Shown piece by piece: positions 32,858 through 40,554 of a stretch of 64,000 nucleotides of DNA. The notes below the pieces were generated by a model. That model saw only the letters and a list, made by a program, of their open reading frames with translations, was not told the DNA's origin and searched no databases. The translations under genes and the position numbers were made by a program. Origin of the DNA: Clostridiaceae bacterium (GTDB lineage: Bacteria; Bacillota; Clostridia; Oscillospirales; Acutalibacteraceae); the NCBI GenBank assembly GCA_021769555.1, contig JAETSR010000009.1:1-64000 (forward strand). The letters run 5' to 3'. The stretch's first letter is position 1. Every line of letters begins with the position of its first letter.

Positions 32858-32908
32858 AAAAGTTTCGCCAGCCTTTTCAAAGGCTGCGGGGTTCGGGGCG
32901 GCGCCCCG
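32858..32908. repeat. Palindromic repeat element, copy B (fliI-fliJ gap)
   Basis: AAAAGTTTCG (32858-32867), stem CAGCCTTT-TC-AAAGGCTG (32869-32886), spacer, and stem CGGGGC-GGC-GCCCCG (32894-32908). It ends 11 nt before the fliJ start and abuts its ribosome site. Confidence 0.8.
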
Positions 32909-32919
32909 GGGAGGAGCCA

Positions 32920-33393
32920 ATGAAAAAATTCAAATTCCAGCTGGACACAGTACTAAGATACAAAACCCAGGTCCTCGACATCCGGCTGGCAGAGCACGGA
33001 ACGGCGCTGGCAAACGTGCGCCGTCAGGAGAGCGTCCTTGAGCAGGCGGTAAAGAACCGCACCGCCTGTGAGGAGGAGTACAGAGAGATGAAGGCCCTTG
33101 GCCTGACCATAGCCGACGCCATGAAATACGAGACCGGCATAGAGGTCCTGCAGCGCACGGTGGAGAGGGAAACAGGAAAGCTCAAGGAGCTTCGCAAGAT
33201 AGAGGAACAGAAGCGCGCCGCGCTGGTGGAGGCCAAGCAGGAGACCCAGTCCCTTGAGAAGCTCAGGGAGATGAAGCGCGGGGAGTACGACAGCATGATA
33301 GCCAAGGCAGAGGAGAAGGAGATAGACGACCTGGTGATGGCGAGAAGGTCCGCCAGCATAAGGGAGGCCGAGGAGGCCGGACTGATTGAATAA
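32920..33393 (+). CDS. fliJ: Flagellar export protein FliJ
   Basis: A 157-aa, almost fully helical coiled-coil protein. KFKFQLDTVLRYKTQVLDIR is the FliJ-family start, and the charged heptad pattern continues to the end (EEKEIDDLVMARRS). FliJ sits in the FliI ring and links ATPase and export gate. GAGGAG precedes the ATG, immediately after repeat copy B. A small perfect hairpin (33404-33419) lies after it. Confidence 0.9.
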   Translation: MKKFKFQLDTVLRYKTQVLDIRLAEHGTALANVRRQESVLEQAVKNRTACEEEYREMKALGLTIADAMKYETGIEVLQRTVERETGKLKELRKIEEQKRAALVEAKQETQSLEKLREMKRGEYDSMIAKAEEKEIDDLVMARRSASIREAEEAGLIE

Positions 33394-33403
33394 AGATAAC
33401 AGG

Positions 33404-33419
33404 GCCCGAGGCTTCGGGC
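33404..33419 (+). other. Short perfect hairpin between fliJ and fliK
   Basis: GCCCGA-GGCT-TCGGGC. No T-run follows, so it is not a terminator; perhaps it affects mRNA processing or stability. The strong ribosome site AAAGGAGGTGA of fliK lies about 30 nt downstream. Confidence 0.5.
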
Positions 33420-33458
33420 AGAATATACAGCATATACATTGAAAGGAGGTGAAAGAAA

Positions 33459-34577
33459 ATGAACATCGATTTGTTGTTTCCCACACTGACAGGGGACCTT
33501 ACAAAGCTGCCCCAGGCAGACCCGGCGGGCTCCGACGGCGCAGGCCAGGAGTTCGAGGATATGCTCGTGCAGCAGAGCAAGGCCGAAAACGGCCGTCCCC
33601 AGAAGAAAACTGAGGATAAGAAGGCCCCGGAGAAGCCGGAGCAGAAGAGCACCCAGGAGGATGAGGCAGCAGAGGAGGGCGGCGAGCTGGCCGCGGCTCT
33701 GGTTACCTCACAGCCCGTGGTGCCTATTGCTGTTTTCGAGGAGGCCGAGGTGAGGGTAACAGAGGACGGCACAGTTATCCTTGAGCCGGTCGCAGTGGAG
33801 GGCAATGTGGAGGCCGCGGCCCCTGAGGCCGCAGCTGAGACAGCCGAGGTCCTGCCCGAGGCAGTCCGCCAGCAGGAGCAGCCGGCAGAGGCACAGCCCC
33901 AGGAGGCGCAGGAAATAGAGGCGCCCAAGGAGCAGCCCAAGGCTGAGGCAGTTACGGCTGAGGAGAACACTGAGGCCAGGGAGACCGGCAGGCCCGAGAT
34001 AACCGTACAGAAGGCCAGGCAGGACAGCAGGCCTCAGGACGGGGAGACGGACGCGGACATCGAGCAGGAGAGCCAGCCTGTGTTCCGGGACGTGAAGGCG
34101 GCGCCTGTGAAGGTCGGCGAAACCCAGCGCCCTGTGGACGCGGAGAAGCCCGAGGCTCCCCGGCAGATAGCGGACCATGTGTATAACGCTGTCCAGCAGG
34201 GGCAGGACGTGGTGCGTATCCAGCTGAACCCGGCAAACCTTGGCAATGTCACCATCGAGATAACCCGGGACGCCGCAGGGAACCTTGCCATCGTCATGAC
34301 TCCCGAGACTGCCAAGGCCGCGGAGATTCTCACCCAGCACAGCAGCAGCCTTATGCAGGCGCTTATGGACAAGGGCGAGTTCACCACGAGCATTGCCATC
34401 GTCCACCCCGAGGAGAACGAGAACGCCGGGATGATGATGAACCCGGACGGCCACAACGGCCAGGCCCAGGAGGATGACGACGAGAAAAAGAAGAAGCGCC
34501 AGAACCGCGCCGAGGGCGTCAGCGCCGCGGACTTCCTGTCCCAGCTCAGGCTTGGGCTGATAGGCAGCGCGGAGTGA
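33459..34577 (+). CDS. fliK: Hook-length control protein FliK
   Basis: A 372-aa protein with the FliK shape. A long, disordered, Glu/Ala/Gln/Pro-rich N-terminal ruler covers about 1-235. The C-terminal switch domain (about 240-320) shows VVRIQLNPANLGNVTIEITR, GNLAIVMTPETAKAAEIL and LMQALMDKGEF, the family core. FliK stops hook export by acting on FlhB. A Lys/Arg-rich tail follows. AAAGGAGGTGAAAG precedes the ATG. Confidence 0.9.
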   Translation: MNIDLLFPTLTGDLTKLPQADPAGSDGAGQEFEDMLVQQSKAENGRPQKKTEDKKAPEKPEQKSTQEDEAAEEGGELAAALVTSQPVVPIAVFEEAEVRVTEDGTVILEPVAVEGNVEAAAPEAAAETAEVLPEAVRQQEQPAEAQPQEAQEIEAPKEQPKAEAVTAEENTEARETGRPEITVQKARQDSRPQDGETDADIEQESQPVFRDVKAAPVKVGETQRPVDAEKPEAPRQIADHVYNAVQQGQDVVRIQLNPANLGNVTIEITRDAAGNLAIVMTPETAKAAEILTQHSSSLMQALMDKGEFTTSIAIVHPEENENAGMMMNPDGHNGQAQEDDDEKKKKRQNRAEGVSAADFLSQLRLGLIGSAE

Positions 34578-34605
34578 CAAACAGAAACAGAAAGGCAGTG
34601 ATACA

Positions 34606-35196
34606 ATGGCAAACACCGCTATGAACGACCTTAGCAACATCCTGGGCACCACAACCCCTGTAAAGCAGGCCCAGAACAGCACCAACAAGAAGGCCGGCTC
34701 GAGCCTTGACATGACCGACTTCCTCACCCTGATGGTAGCCATGTTCCAGAACCAGGACATCGACAACGCCGCCTCCACAACGGACATGATGAACCAGTTC
34801 GTGCAGATGTCCGTGGTCCAGGCCATCACCAACATCAGCACCCTTATCGACGACTCCACCGTGCTGACCTACGCCGCGTCCCTTGTGGGCAAGGAGGTCA
34901 CTATCGGCGAGATGGCCGGCAAGGAGATGAAGGAGACCGTGGGCACCGTGGTGGGCACAGGCACGCTCAACGGCCAGCAGGTCATATTCCTTGACAACGA
35001 CAAGAGCTACTTCCTAAACCAGATTCTTGCCGTGGGCCGCCTGCCCGAGATTAAGGACGACGTTGTGCCCGACGGCGACAAAGACGGCGAGGAGGGCGGC
35101 ACGGACCCTGTTGACCCCACGGACCCCACCGACCCCCCGGAGACCACTGACCCCGGCGAGGGCGGCGAAGGCGAAGGCGGGGAAGTAACGCCGTAA
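34606..35196 (+). CDS. flgD: Hook capping protein FlgD
   Basis: A 196-aa hook scaffold. The N-terminus holds the FlgD motif LDMTDFLTLMVAMFQNQDIDNAASTTDMMNQFVQMS (cited here as FLTLMVAMFQNQD and MMNQFVQMS), followed by the AASLVGKEVTI domain. The C-terminus is a repetitive Asp/Pro/Thr/Gly/Glu tail (about 160-196) in place of the larger beta domain of enteric FlgD, which is normal for many Firmicutes. The gene after it begins 18 nt downstream. Confidence 0.92.
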   Translation: MANTAMNDLSNILGTTTPVKQAQNSTNKKAGSSLDMTDFLTLMVAMFQNQDIDNAASTTDMMNQFVQMSVVQAITNISTLIDDSTVLTYAASLVGKEVTIGEMAGKEMKETVGTVVGTGTLNGQQVIFLDNDKSYFLNQILAVGRLPEIKDDVVPDGDKDGEEGGTDPVDPTDPTDPPETTDPGEGGEGEGGEVTP

Positions 35197-35213
35197 TCCT
35201 ATAGGAGAAAGGA

Positions 35214-35654
35214 ATGAGGGGTATGATTGACCGCGCGCGGGGCATAGATGCGGCGCTGCCCCAGCAGCCCCAGAAGGCCCGGCAGCCACAGCACCAGGAC
35301 GGCGGCTTCGGCCGGCTGATGCGGCAGGCGCAAAGCGAGCCCCGGCCACAGAGCCCCCCTGAGCCCGTAAGCGAGCCACCGGGGGACCAGTCCGTGGAGT
35401 CGGTGATAAACTTCTCCAAGCACGCCATGAGCCGTGCCCAGGAGCGGGGCATAGAGCTGACCCCGGCCCTGATGGAGGCGCTCTCAGACTCTGTTGAGAA
35501 GGCCCAGGAGAAGGGCGCTAAGAATATCCTGGCGTTCAACGCAACCCAGGCCTTCATTATAAACGTCCCCTTCGGCAGGGTGATAACCACCATGAACCAG
35601 GACGAAATGAAGGAGAATATCTTTACAAATATTGACGGCGCGGTTTTGATTTAG
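35214..35654 (+). CDS. Flagellar operon protein (TIGR02530-like)
   Basis: A 146-aa protein. A Gln/Pro-rich N-terminus (1-60) is followed by a conserved domain: INFSKHAMSRAQERGIELTP, the helix ALSDSVEKAQEKGAKNIL, and FIINVPFGRVITTM. This is the small family regularly found between flgD and flgE in clostridial flagellar operons; its molecular role is not established. GAAAGGA precedes the ATG. A hairpin follows before flgE. Confidence 0.8.
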   Translation: MRGMIDRARGIDAALPQQPQKARQPQHQDGGFGRLMRQAQSEPRPQSPPEPVSEPPGDQSVESVINFSKHAMSRAQERGIELTPALMEALSDSVEKAQEKGAKNILAFNATQAFIINVPFGRVITTMNQDEMKENIFTNIDGAVLI

Positions 35655-35680
35655 ACCGGCCCCGTATATCGGGAGGTTTA

Positions 35681-35707
35681 GGCGGCAGGCCCGACTGACC
35701 TGCCGCC
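35681..35707 (+). other. Perfect 9-bp hairpin upstream of flgE
   Basis: GGCGGCAGG (35681-35689), 9-nt loop, CCTGCCGCC (35699-35707), with no T-run. It lies in the 91-bp gap before flgE, about 40 nt from the start codon. Possibly an mRNA stability or processing structure for the highly expressed hook gene. Confidence 0.55.
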
Positions 35708-35745
35708 CGTACCCCGCCGTTTCCGGAGAAAAGGAGCATAAGCTA

Positions 35746-37113
35746 ATGACAGGAGCAATGTATGCGGCCGTGGCGGGCCTGAAGGCGCACATGAGCGCCC
35801 TGAACGTCATCGGCCAGAACATTTCAAACGTGAACACCAACGCCTATAAGGCCACCCGCTATACCTTCCTCGAGGCGCTTTACACAAGCGTGCGCGGCGG
35901 CAGCGACGGCTCGAACCTTCTCGGCGGCAAAAACCCCGCCCAGGTGGGCTACGGCTCGTCTATAGGCACCATTGACCTTGATATGAGCACGAAGAACTAT
36001 ACGCCGACAGGCCACGCTACCGACGTTATGATTGACGGCGACGGGTTCCTTATTGTGGGCGATAAGGGCGCGACGTTCGGCACAACAGGCTCGAACGACC
36101 TTGCAGATATGTACCTTACACGCTTGGGCAACCTTGAGTTTGATAACCAGGGTTATCTGGTTGATGGTCAGGGTCAAGTCGTGTACGGCTATCTTTCCGT
36201 TAAAAGCCCGCTTTATGAGGCCGCGGAGGCTTACGGTACTAACCTGAAAAAGCCTGACCCGAATGACGCAACTAAAACCATGGTGGGCGTAGATGCACTA
36301 AATACTGTAAAAAGCGTAATTGAAAATGCAAAGGACCCTAATGCAACGTTACCGACAGGTGCGGATAGAGAATTTAAGGATAAAGCATTTTATGTAAATG
36401 ACAAAGGACAGGTGGTCCAGGCAAAGCTGAAAACTGGCAAAACTGCTTCAGCAAATCCTGATGATTATGACTTTACGGTAGTTGACGAGTTCACCCCTGC
36501 CCCTGTGCTGACGGCTATCCGCATTCCAATGAGGGACGCAGACGGCAATGCGGCTTACCCCACATGGAATAAGGAGACTGGTACAATCGAGGACGCTTCC
36601 AGTGTCAATGGCCGTATCGTGAAGCACAGTGTGAGCATTGACGAGAATACCGGGCGCATTACCTGTACCACAGAGACCGGTGAAGCAGTGGTTATCGGCT
36701 CGATTGCTATTGCCAAAGTCGAGAACCCCAACGGCGTAACTCATGTTGACGGCCACTACTATCAGGCATTGGCTGGAGCAGGGCGTGTTACTCTAACCTC
36801 AGTGGGCCATTCTGTAAAGAACGCTTCAGAAGCGGACAGCCCATTCCATTGGAAGTATGAAAGGGATGCCACTACCGGCGTGATTGACATAACTAAAGAC
36901 CCTACAGAGGTCAATGAGACCCAGCCCGGTGAAATTGGCATAAGCTCAGGCGGCAGCACCAAGCTCATCAGCAACGGCCTTGAGAGCTCGGGCACTGACC
37001 TTGCCACTGAGATAAGCAATATGATTATGATACAGCGCGGGTATCAGGCAAACACGCGTATTGTGACAGTTACTGACAGTATGCTCGAGGAACTTGTGAA
37101 CATGAAGCGTTAA
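35746..37113 (+). CDS. flgE: Flagellar hook protein FlgE
   Basis: A 455-aa hook subunit. The N-terminus MTGAMYAAVAGLKAHMSALN and axial motif GQNISNVNTNAYKATR, and the C-terminal ISNMIMIQRGYQANTRIVTV with the SNGLESSGTDLATE approach, are typical. The middle (about 36,200-36,480) is AT-rich and Lys/Asp/Asn-rich, with codon use unlike the ends. It would form the exposed D2-type domain. AAAGGAG precedes the ATG. Downstream is an 87-bp gap with a GC-rich imperfect hairpin, then flbD. Confidence 0.95.
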   Translation: MTGAMYAAVAGLKAHMSALNVIGQNISNVNTNAYKATRYTFLEALYTSVRGGSDGSNLLGGKNPAQVGYGSSIGTIDLDMSTKNYTPTGHATDVMIDGDGFLIVGDKGATFGTTGSNDLADMYLTRLGNLEFDNQGYLVDGQGQVVYGYLSVKSPLYEAAEAYGTNLKKPDPNDATKTMVGVDALNTVKSVIENAKDPNATLPTGADREFKDKAFYVNDKGQVVQAKLKTGKTASANPDDYDFTVVDEFTPAPVLTAIRIPMRDADGNAAYPTWNKETGTIEDASSVNGRIVKHSVSIDENTGRITCTTETGEAVVIGSIAIAKVENPNGVTHVDGHYYQALAGAGRVTLTSVGHSVKNASEADSPFHWKYERDATTGVIDITKDPTEVNETQPGEIGISSGGSTKLISNGLESSGTDLATEISNMIMIQRGYQANTRIVTVTDSMLEELVNMKR

Positions 37114-37200
37114 GGCTAATATGATGTAAAGGGACAAATGCCGGGCCGGGGAGGGCGGGTGCTCTCCCTGGGGGCCGGCTCAAATAAGGAGGAGTTATCT

Positions 37201-37470
37201 ATGATAATGCTCACGAAGACCAGCGGCGAGCGGTTTTTGGTGAACCATCTGCAAATCGAGTGTATCGAGCTGATACCCGAGACGAAGATAGTCATGATGA
37301 ACCGGGACTTTTACCTGGTGCTGGAGTCCGTGCAGGACATCACCTCGCGCATTGCCGACTATAACGCAAAGGTAATGGACGTGCACCGCACGGTGACAGT
37401 AAACGAGAACCCGAATTCCGGGGCCCCCGGGTCACGGAGCTCCGCCCAGAGGCCGGGTTTCAGACGGTAA
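37201..37470 (+). CDS. flbD: FlbD/SwrD-family small flagellar protein
   Basis: An 89-aa protein. MIMLTKTSGERFLVNHLQIE and CIELIPETKIVMMNRDFYLV are the FlbD core, with the variable C-terminal tail rich in Pro, Gly and Arg. In Bacillus the relative SwrD raises motor torque. I chose the ATG at 37201, behind AAGGAGG; the longer frame from 37138 starts before that ribosome site. It sits directly before motA, in agreement with a stator-related role. Confidence 0.88.
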   Translation: MIMLTKTSGERFLVNHLQIECIELIPETKIVMMNRDFYLVLESVQDITSRIADYNAKVMDVHRTVTVNENPNSGAPGSRSSAQRPGFRR

Positions 37471-37505
37471 GCCCCCCGAAATAAGGAAATGAAGGTGAAG
37501 GACCA

Positions 37506-38327
37506 ATGAACATAGCTTATATAATCGGCATGGTTATCTGCCTGATAGTGCTGGTGCTGGGCCTGGCGAACGGCCTGCCGCCCTATAACTTCAAGCAGAT
37601 AGAGAACTTCTTCGACCCTGCCAGCGTCATGATAGTCATAGGCTGCTCCATTGCCATAGTGCTGGCCAGCTTCCCCCTGAAGACGTTCCTGAGTATGCCA
37701 AAGCACTTTGGCGTGCTCTTAAAGAACCCCAAGCAGAAGCCCGAGAACATCATCGACGCCCTGGTGGACCTGGCCCAGATTGCCCGTAAGGACGGCCTTC
37801 TGGCCCTCGAGGAAAAGGCCAACGAGCAGGAGGACCCCTTCTTCAAGCAGGCCATCATGCTCATAGTGGACGCCAACGACCCGGACCGGGTGCGCGCCAC
37901 CCTTGAGAACGACATCGAGTGCATGTCCGACCGGCATAACGCCGCGGCGGCCCTTTACGACAAGGCCTCGGCGGTGTCGCCCGCCTTCGGCATGGTGGGC
38001 ACACTGGTGGGCCTTATCAACATGCTCAAGGACATGGACCCCACCTCCGGTTCCAGCAATATCGGCGCTCAGATGAGCGTGGCCCTGGTCACCACCTTCT
38101 ACGGCTGCCTTCTGGCACACATGATATTCGGGCCCGTGGCCAACAACCTCAGGATTAGGGACAGCGAGGAGGTCCTCAACAAGATGATAATAGTTGAGGG
38201 AATCACCTGTATCCAGGCCGGCGAGAACCCGAAAATGCTCCGCGAGAAGCTTCTCACCTTCGTTGCCCAGAAGCAGCGGGAGAAGCTCGCCAGCGGCGGC
38301 TCGGGGGGCTCCGGCGGCGAGGGCTGA
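37506..38327 (+). CDS. motA: Flagellar motor stator protein MotA
   Basis: A 273-aa stator channel protein with four transmembrane segments: about 2-22 (IAYIIGMVICLIVLVLGL), 38-58, and two near 155-215 (PAFGMVGTLVGLINML and MSVALVTTFYGCLLAHM). The cytoplasmic loop between TM2 and TM3 bears the charged residues that contact FliG. The C-terminus is a short Gly-rich tail. AAGGTGAAGG precedes the ATG. motB is not adjacent or overlapping as usual: a 273-bp gap with its own promoter lies between them. Confidence 0.95.
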   Translation: MNIAYIIGMVICLIVLVLGLANGLPPYNFKQIENFFDPASVMIVIGCSIAIVLASFPLKTFLSMPKHFGVLLKNPKQKPENIIDALVDLAQIARKDGLLALEEKANEQEDPFFKQAIMLIVDANDPDRVRATLENDIECMSDRHNAAAALYDKASAVSPAFGMVGTLVGLINMLKDMDPTSGSSNIGAQMSVALVTTFYGCLLAHMIFGPVANNLRIRDSEEVLNKMIIVEGITCIQAGENPKMLREKLLTFVAQKQREKLASGGSGGSGGEG

Positions 38328-38371
38328 TTGGCTTGTAGAATAACTTTCCTGTAAATCCTTCCCGCCGGTAC

Positions 38372-38401
38372 TTGACGCGGGGGGTATATGTTTGGTATAA
38401 T
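38372..38401 (+). promoter_or_regulatory. Promoter between motA and motB
   Basis: TTGACG (38372-38377), 18 bp, TATAAT (38396-38401), with TGG before the -10. It gives motB-fliM and the genes beyond a transcript with a ~200-nt leader. Confidence 0.65.
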
Positions 38402-38476
38402 AACACGATGGAGCGCTCCCCGCTGCTTTTGAGCACCTCTGGTGCCCGGCGCCGAAGGCTGCCCGGCAGCGGTTAC

Positions 38477-38548
38477 GAGTGCCGCTTCGCAGTACATGGC
38501 AAAGCCGTGTACTGCATGGCCAGTCCCATGTACGGCGAAGCGGTATTC
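38477..38548 (+). promoter_or_regulatory. Long structured leader element before motB
   Basis: Arms 38477-38499 and 38526-38548 form a 23-position stem (one mismatch, two G-U pairs). Within it, 38489-38500 can instead pair with 38504-38515 (12 pairs with one G-U, AAA loop). These pairings exclude each other. Upstream, GGAGCGCTCC, GCACC-TCT-GGTGC and GCTGC-CCG-GCAGC add three smaller hairpins (38408-38470). It ends 52 nt before the motB ATG. Confidence 0.6.
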
Positions 38549-38600
38549 AGCTTCGGGAGCGATAAGAAGTTTTTAGAAGAAACGGAGGTGTCACTTCAAC

Positions 38601-39530
38601 ATGAAAAAAAAGAGCGGCGGCGGAGGCGAAGGCGGCGCGAACTGGATGGACACCTATGGCGACATGGTTACATTGCTGCTGTGCTTCTTCGTGCTGCTGT
38701 ACTCCATGTCGACAGTTGACGAAAACAAGTGGAAGGCCCTGGTGCAGAGCCTGAATCCCAACGCAAGGCCCGTGGACACGGAGATAAACGCCGGAGACAG
38801 CCACGGCCCCTTCGCAGAGGTCTACGACGCCTTAGCGGGCATTACGGACCCGGCGATGATGGAGAAGTTGCAGGAGAGCGCCCAGGACGCCATGCAGGAG
38901 CAGATAAACCAGCAGGTGGACCAGCTCTATGAGCAGCTAAAGCAGTATGTAGAGGAGTCCGGCAAGAATATTGAGATAACAAAGGGCGACGGCTACGTGT
39001 TCCTGTCACTGGTGGATACAGTGTTCTTCTATCCCGACAGATATGAAATGCTCCCCGAGGGCAAGGCCCTCCTGGATGCCATGGCCCCGGTCCTGAAGGC
39101 GGCGGGCCCGTCCATAGACGAGATAAGGATATCGGGCCACACGGCCCAGGCCGAGCAGGGCAGGGAAAACGAGGCTGAGGGGGACCGTATGCTCTCGGCC
39201 GAGCGCGCGGCCCAGGTGAGCGCCTATCTCCAGCAGCTCTGCCGCCCTTCGGGCGAAGGGGAGCCGGGAATAGACCCCGCCAGGATAGTGGGCCAGTCCT
39301 ACGGCCAGCACAGGCCCATCGCCGCCAACGACGATGAGAACCGCCGCAGGAACAGGCGGGTCGAAATGACCATAACAGGCAAGGACCTTGGAAACAAGCT
39401 GGGCGACGCCCTGGAGCAGTACTACACCCAGCGCGAGGGCGGCTCACTGAAGGCGGAAGAAGCCGAGAGCTCAGCCCCGGCGGATAATTCCTCCGGCAGC
39501 GGGTCGGAGCAGAGCGGTCAGGAGGGTTAA
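38601..39530 (+). CDS. motB: Flagellar motor stator protein MotB
   Basis: A 309-aa stator anchor. After a short charged N-terminus it has one transmembrane helix (MVTLLLCFFVLLYSM) starting just after the ion-binding Asp21 (TYGDMVTLLL). A plug/linker helix follows, then the C-terminal OmpA-like peptidoglycan-binding domain (about 135-265, ISGHTAQAEQGRENEAEGDR and AERAAQVSAYLQQL). The tail is Ser/Gly/Glu-rich. ACGGAGGTG precedes the ATG. The next gene, fliM, starts 4 nt after its stop. Confidence 0.95.
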   Translation: MKKKSGGGGEGGANWMDTYGDMVTLLLCFFVLLYSMSTVDENKWKALVQSLNPNARPVDTEINAGDSHGPFAEVYDALAGITDPAMMEKLQESAQDAMQEQINQQVDQLYEQLKQYVEESGKNIEITKGDGYVFLSLVDTVFFYPDRYEMLPEGKALLDAMAPVLKAAGPSIDEIRISGHTAQAEQGRENEAEGDRMLSAERAAQVSAYLQQLCRPSGEGEPGIDPARIVGQSYGQHRPIAANDDENRRRNRRVEMTITGKDLGNKLGDALEQYYTQREGGSLKAEEAESSAPADNSSGSGSEQSGQEG

Positions 39531-39534
39531 GCTG

Positions 39535-40554
39535 ATGGCAGAGGTATTGTCCCAAAGTCAGATAGACGCCCTGCTGAACTCCATGAACGGCGGCGGGGGG
39601 AGCTCCGCCCCGGCGGAGGAGGAGCCGCAGGAAAAGAAATACAGGAAGTACGATTTCAGCAGCCCCCGGAAGTTCACGAAGGACCGGCTGAAAATGCTCA
39701 GCAGTATCTTCGACAACTACTCCCGGGTGCTTACCACCAGGATAAACGGCCTGGTCCACGCCACCTGTGAGATAAGCGTGGAGTCCGTGGAGGAGCAGAG
39801 GTACTTTGAGTTTTCCAACGCCCTCTCCGACAGCGCGGTGCTCACAACGGCGCACCTGGTGCTCAAGGAGGAGATGGAGGAGACCCCGGTGCTGTTCTAT
39901 GCCGCGGCCCCCATAATGGTGAGCATGATGGACCGGATGACCGGCGGCAACGGAGACGTGGACAGTCTGCCGGACGAGTACACCTACACCGAGCTGGACC
40001 TGAAGCTCTTTGAGGTGCTGATGAAGGATTTTGTCAGCATGATGGGGATAACCTGGGAGAACTACATACAGCTGGAGTTCGAGTTTGGCCGCGTTGAGAC
40101 CAACCCGACCCTCGTGCAGCTTATCGGCCTTGAGGAGACGGTGGTGCTGGTGGACATGAAGGTGGCCTTCACCAACGTGGAGGGGAGTATCAGCATAGTG
40201 CTGCCGGAGGCGGTGCTCACGGAGATATTCACCCAGATAAACGCGGGCACAGCCAGCAAGAGGGTCAGCAATGAGGACCACGCGGACGAGATATTCGACA
40301 ACATCCGCGAGTCCACTCTTGAGATTCGCGCGGAGCTTGCCCGGACCACCCTCAGGCTGGACGACGTGTACAGGCTCAACGTAGGCGACGTTATAGACTT
40401 GAACCAGAAGAAGGACGCCGCGCTCAGCCTGTATGTGGGCGGACAGAGGTGGTTCAACGGACTTATGGGTGTCAGCGATAAAAAGCTGGCCGTTAAGATA
40501 AAAGAGGTGTACCATAACGCTGGAAAAAGGGGCAGTTTAGCAAATGAACAATAA
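39535..40554 (+). CDS. fliM: Motor switch protein FliM
   Basis: A 339-aa C-ring protein. The N-terminal CheY-P docking motif is LSQSQIDALL (residues 5-14). A Gly/Ser linker follows, then the CheC-like middle domain (YRKYDFSSPRKFTKDRLKML) and the C-terminal SpoA domain (VYRLNVGDVIDLNQKKDAAL). Length and domain order are normal. Its final bases overlap the next start, so fliM and fliY are translationally coupled. Confidence 0.96.
   Translation: MAEVLSQSQIDALLNSMNGGGGSSAPAEEEPQEKKYRKYDFSSPRKFTKDRLKMLSSIFDNYSRVLTTRINGLVHATCEISVESVEEQRYFEFSNALSDSAVLTTAHLVLKEEMEETPVLFYAAAPIMVSMMDRMTGGNGDVDSLPDEYTYTELDLKLFEVLMKDFVSMMGITWENYIQLEFEFGRVETNPTLVQLIGLEETVVLVDMKVAFTNVEGSISIVLPEAVLTEIFTQINAGTASKRVSNEDHADEIFDNIRESTLEIRAELARTTLRLDDVYRLNVGDVIDLNQKKDAALSLYVGGQRWFNGLMGVSDKKLAVKIKEVYHNAGKRGSLANEQ

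Noticed and set aside
38842-40515. Minus-strand open frame of 557 codons
   Set aside because: Antisense of motB and fliM, both recognisable; the frame has no ribosome site or known motif.
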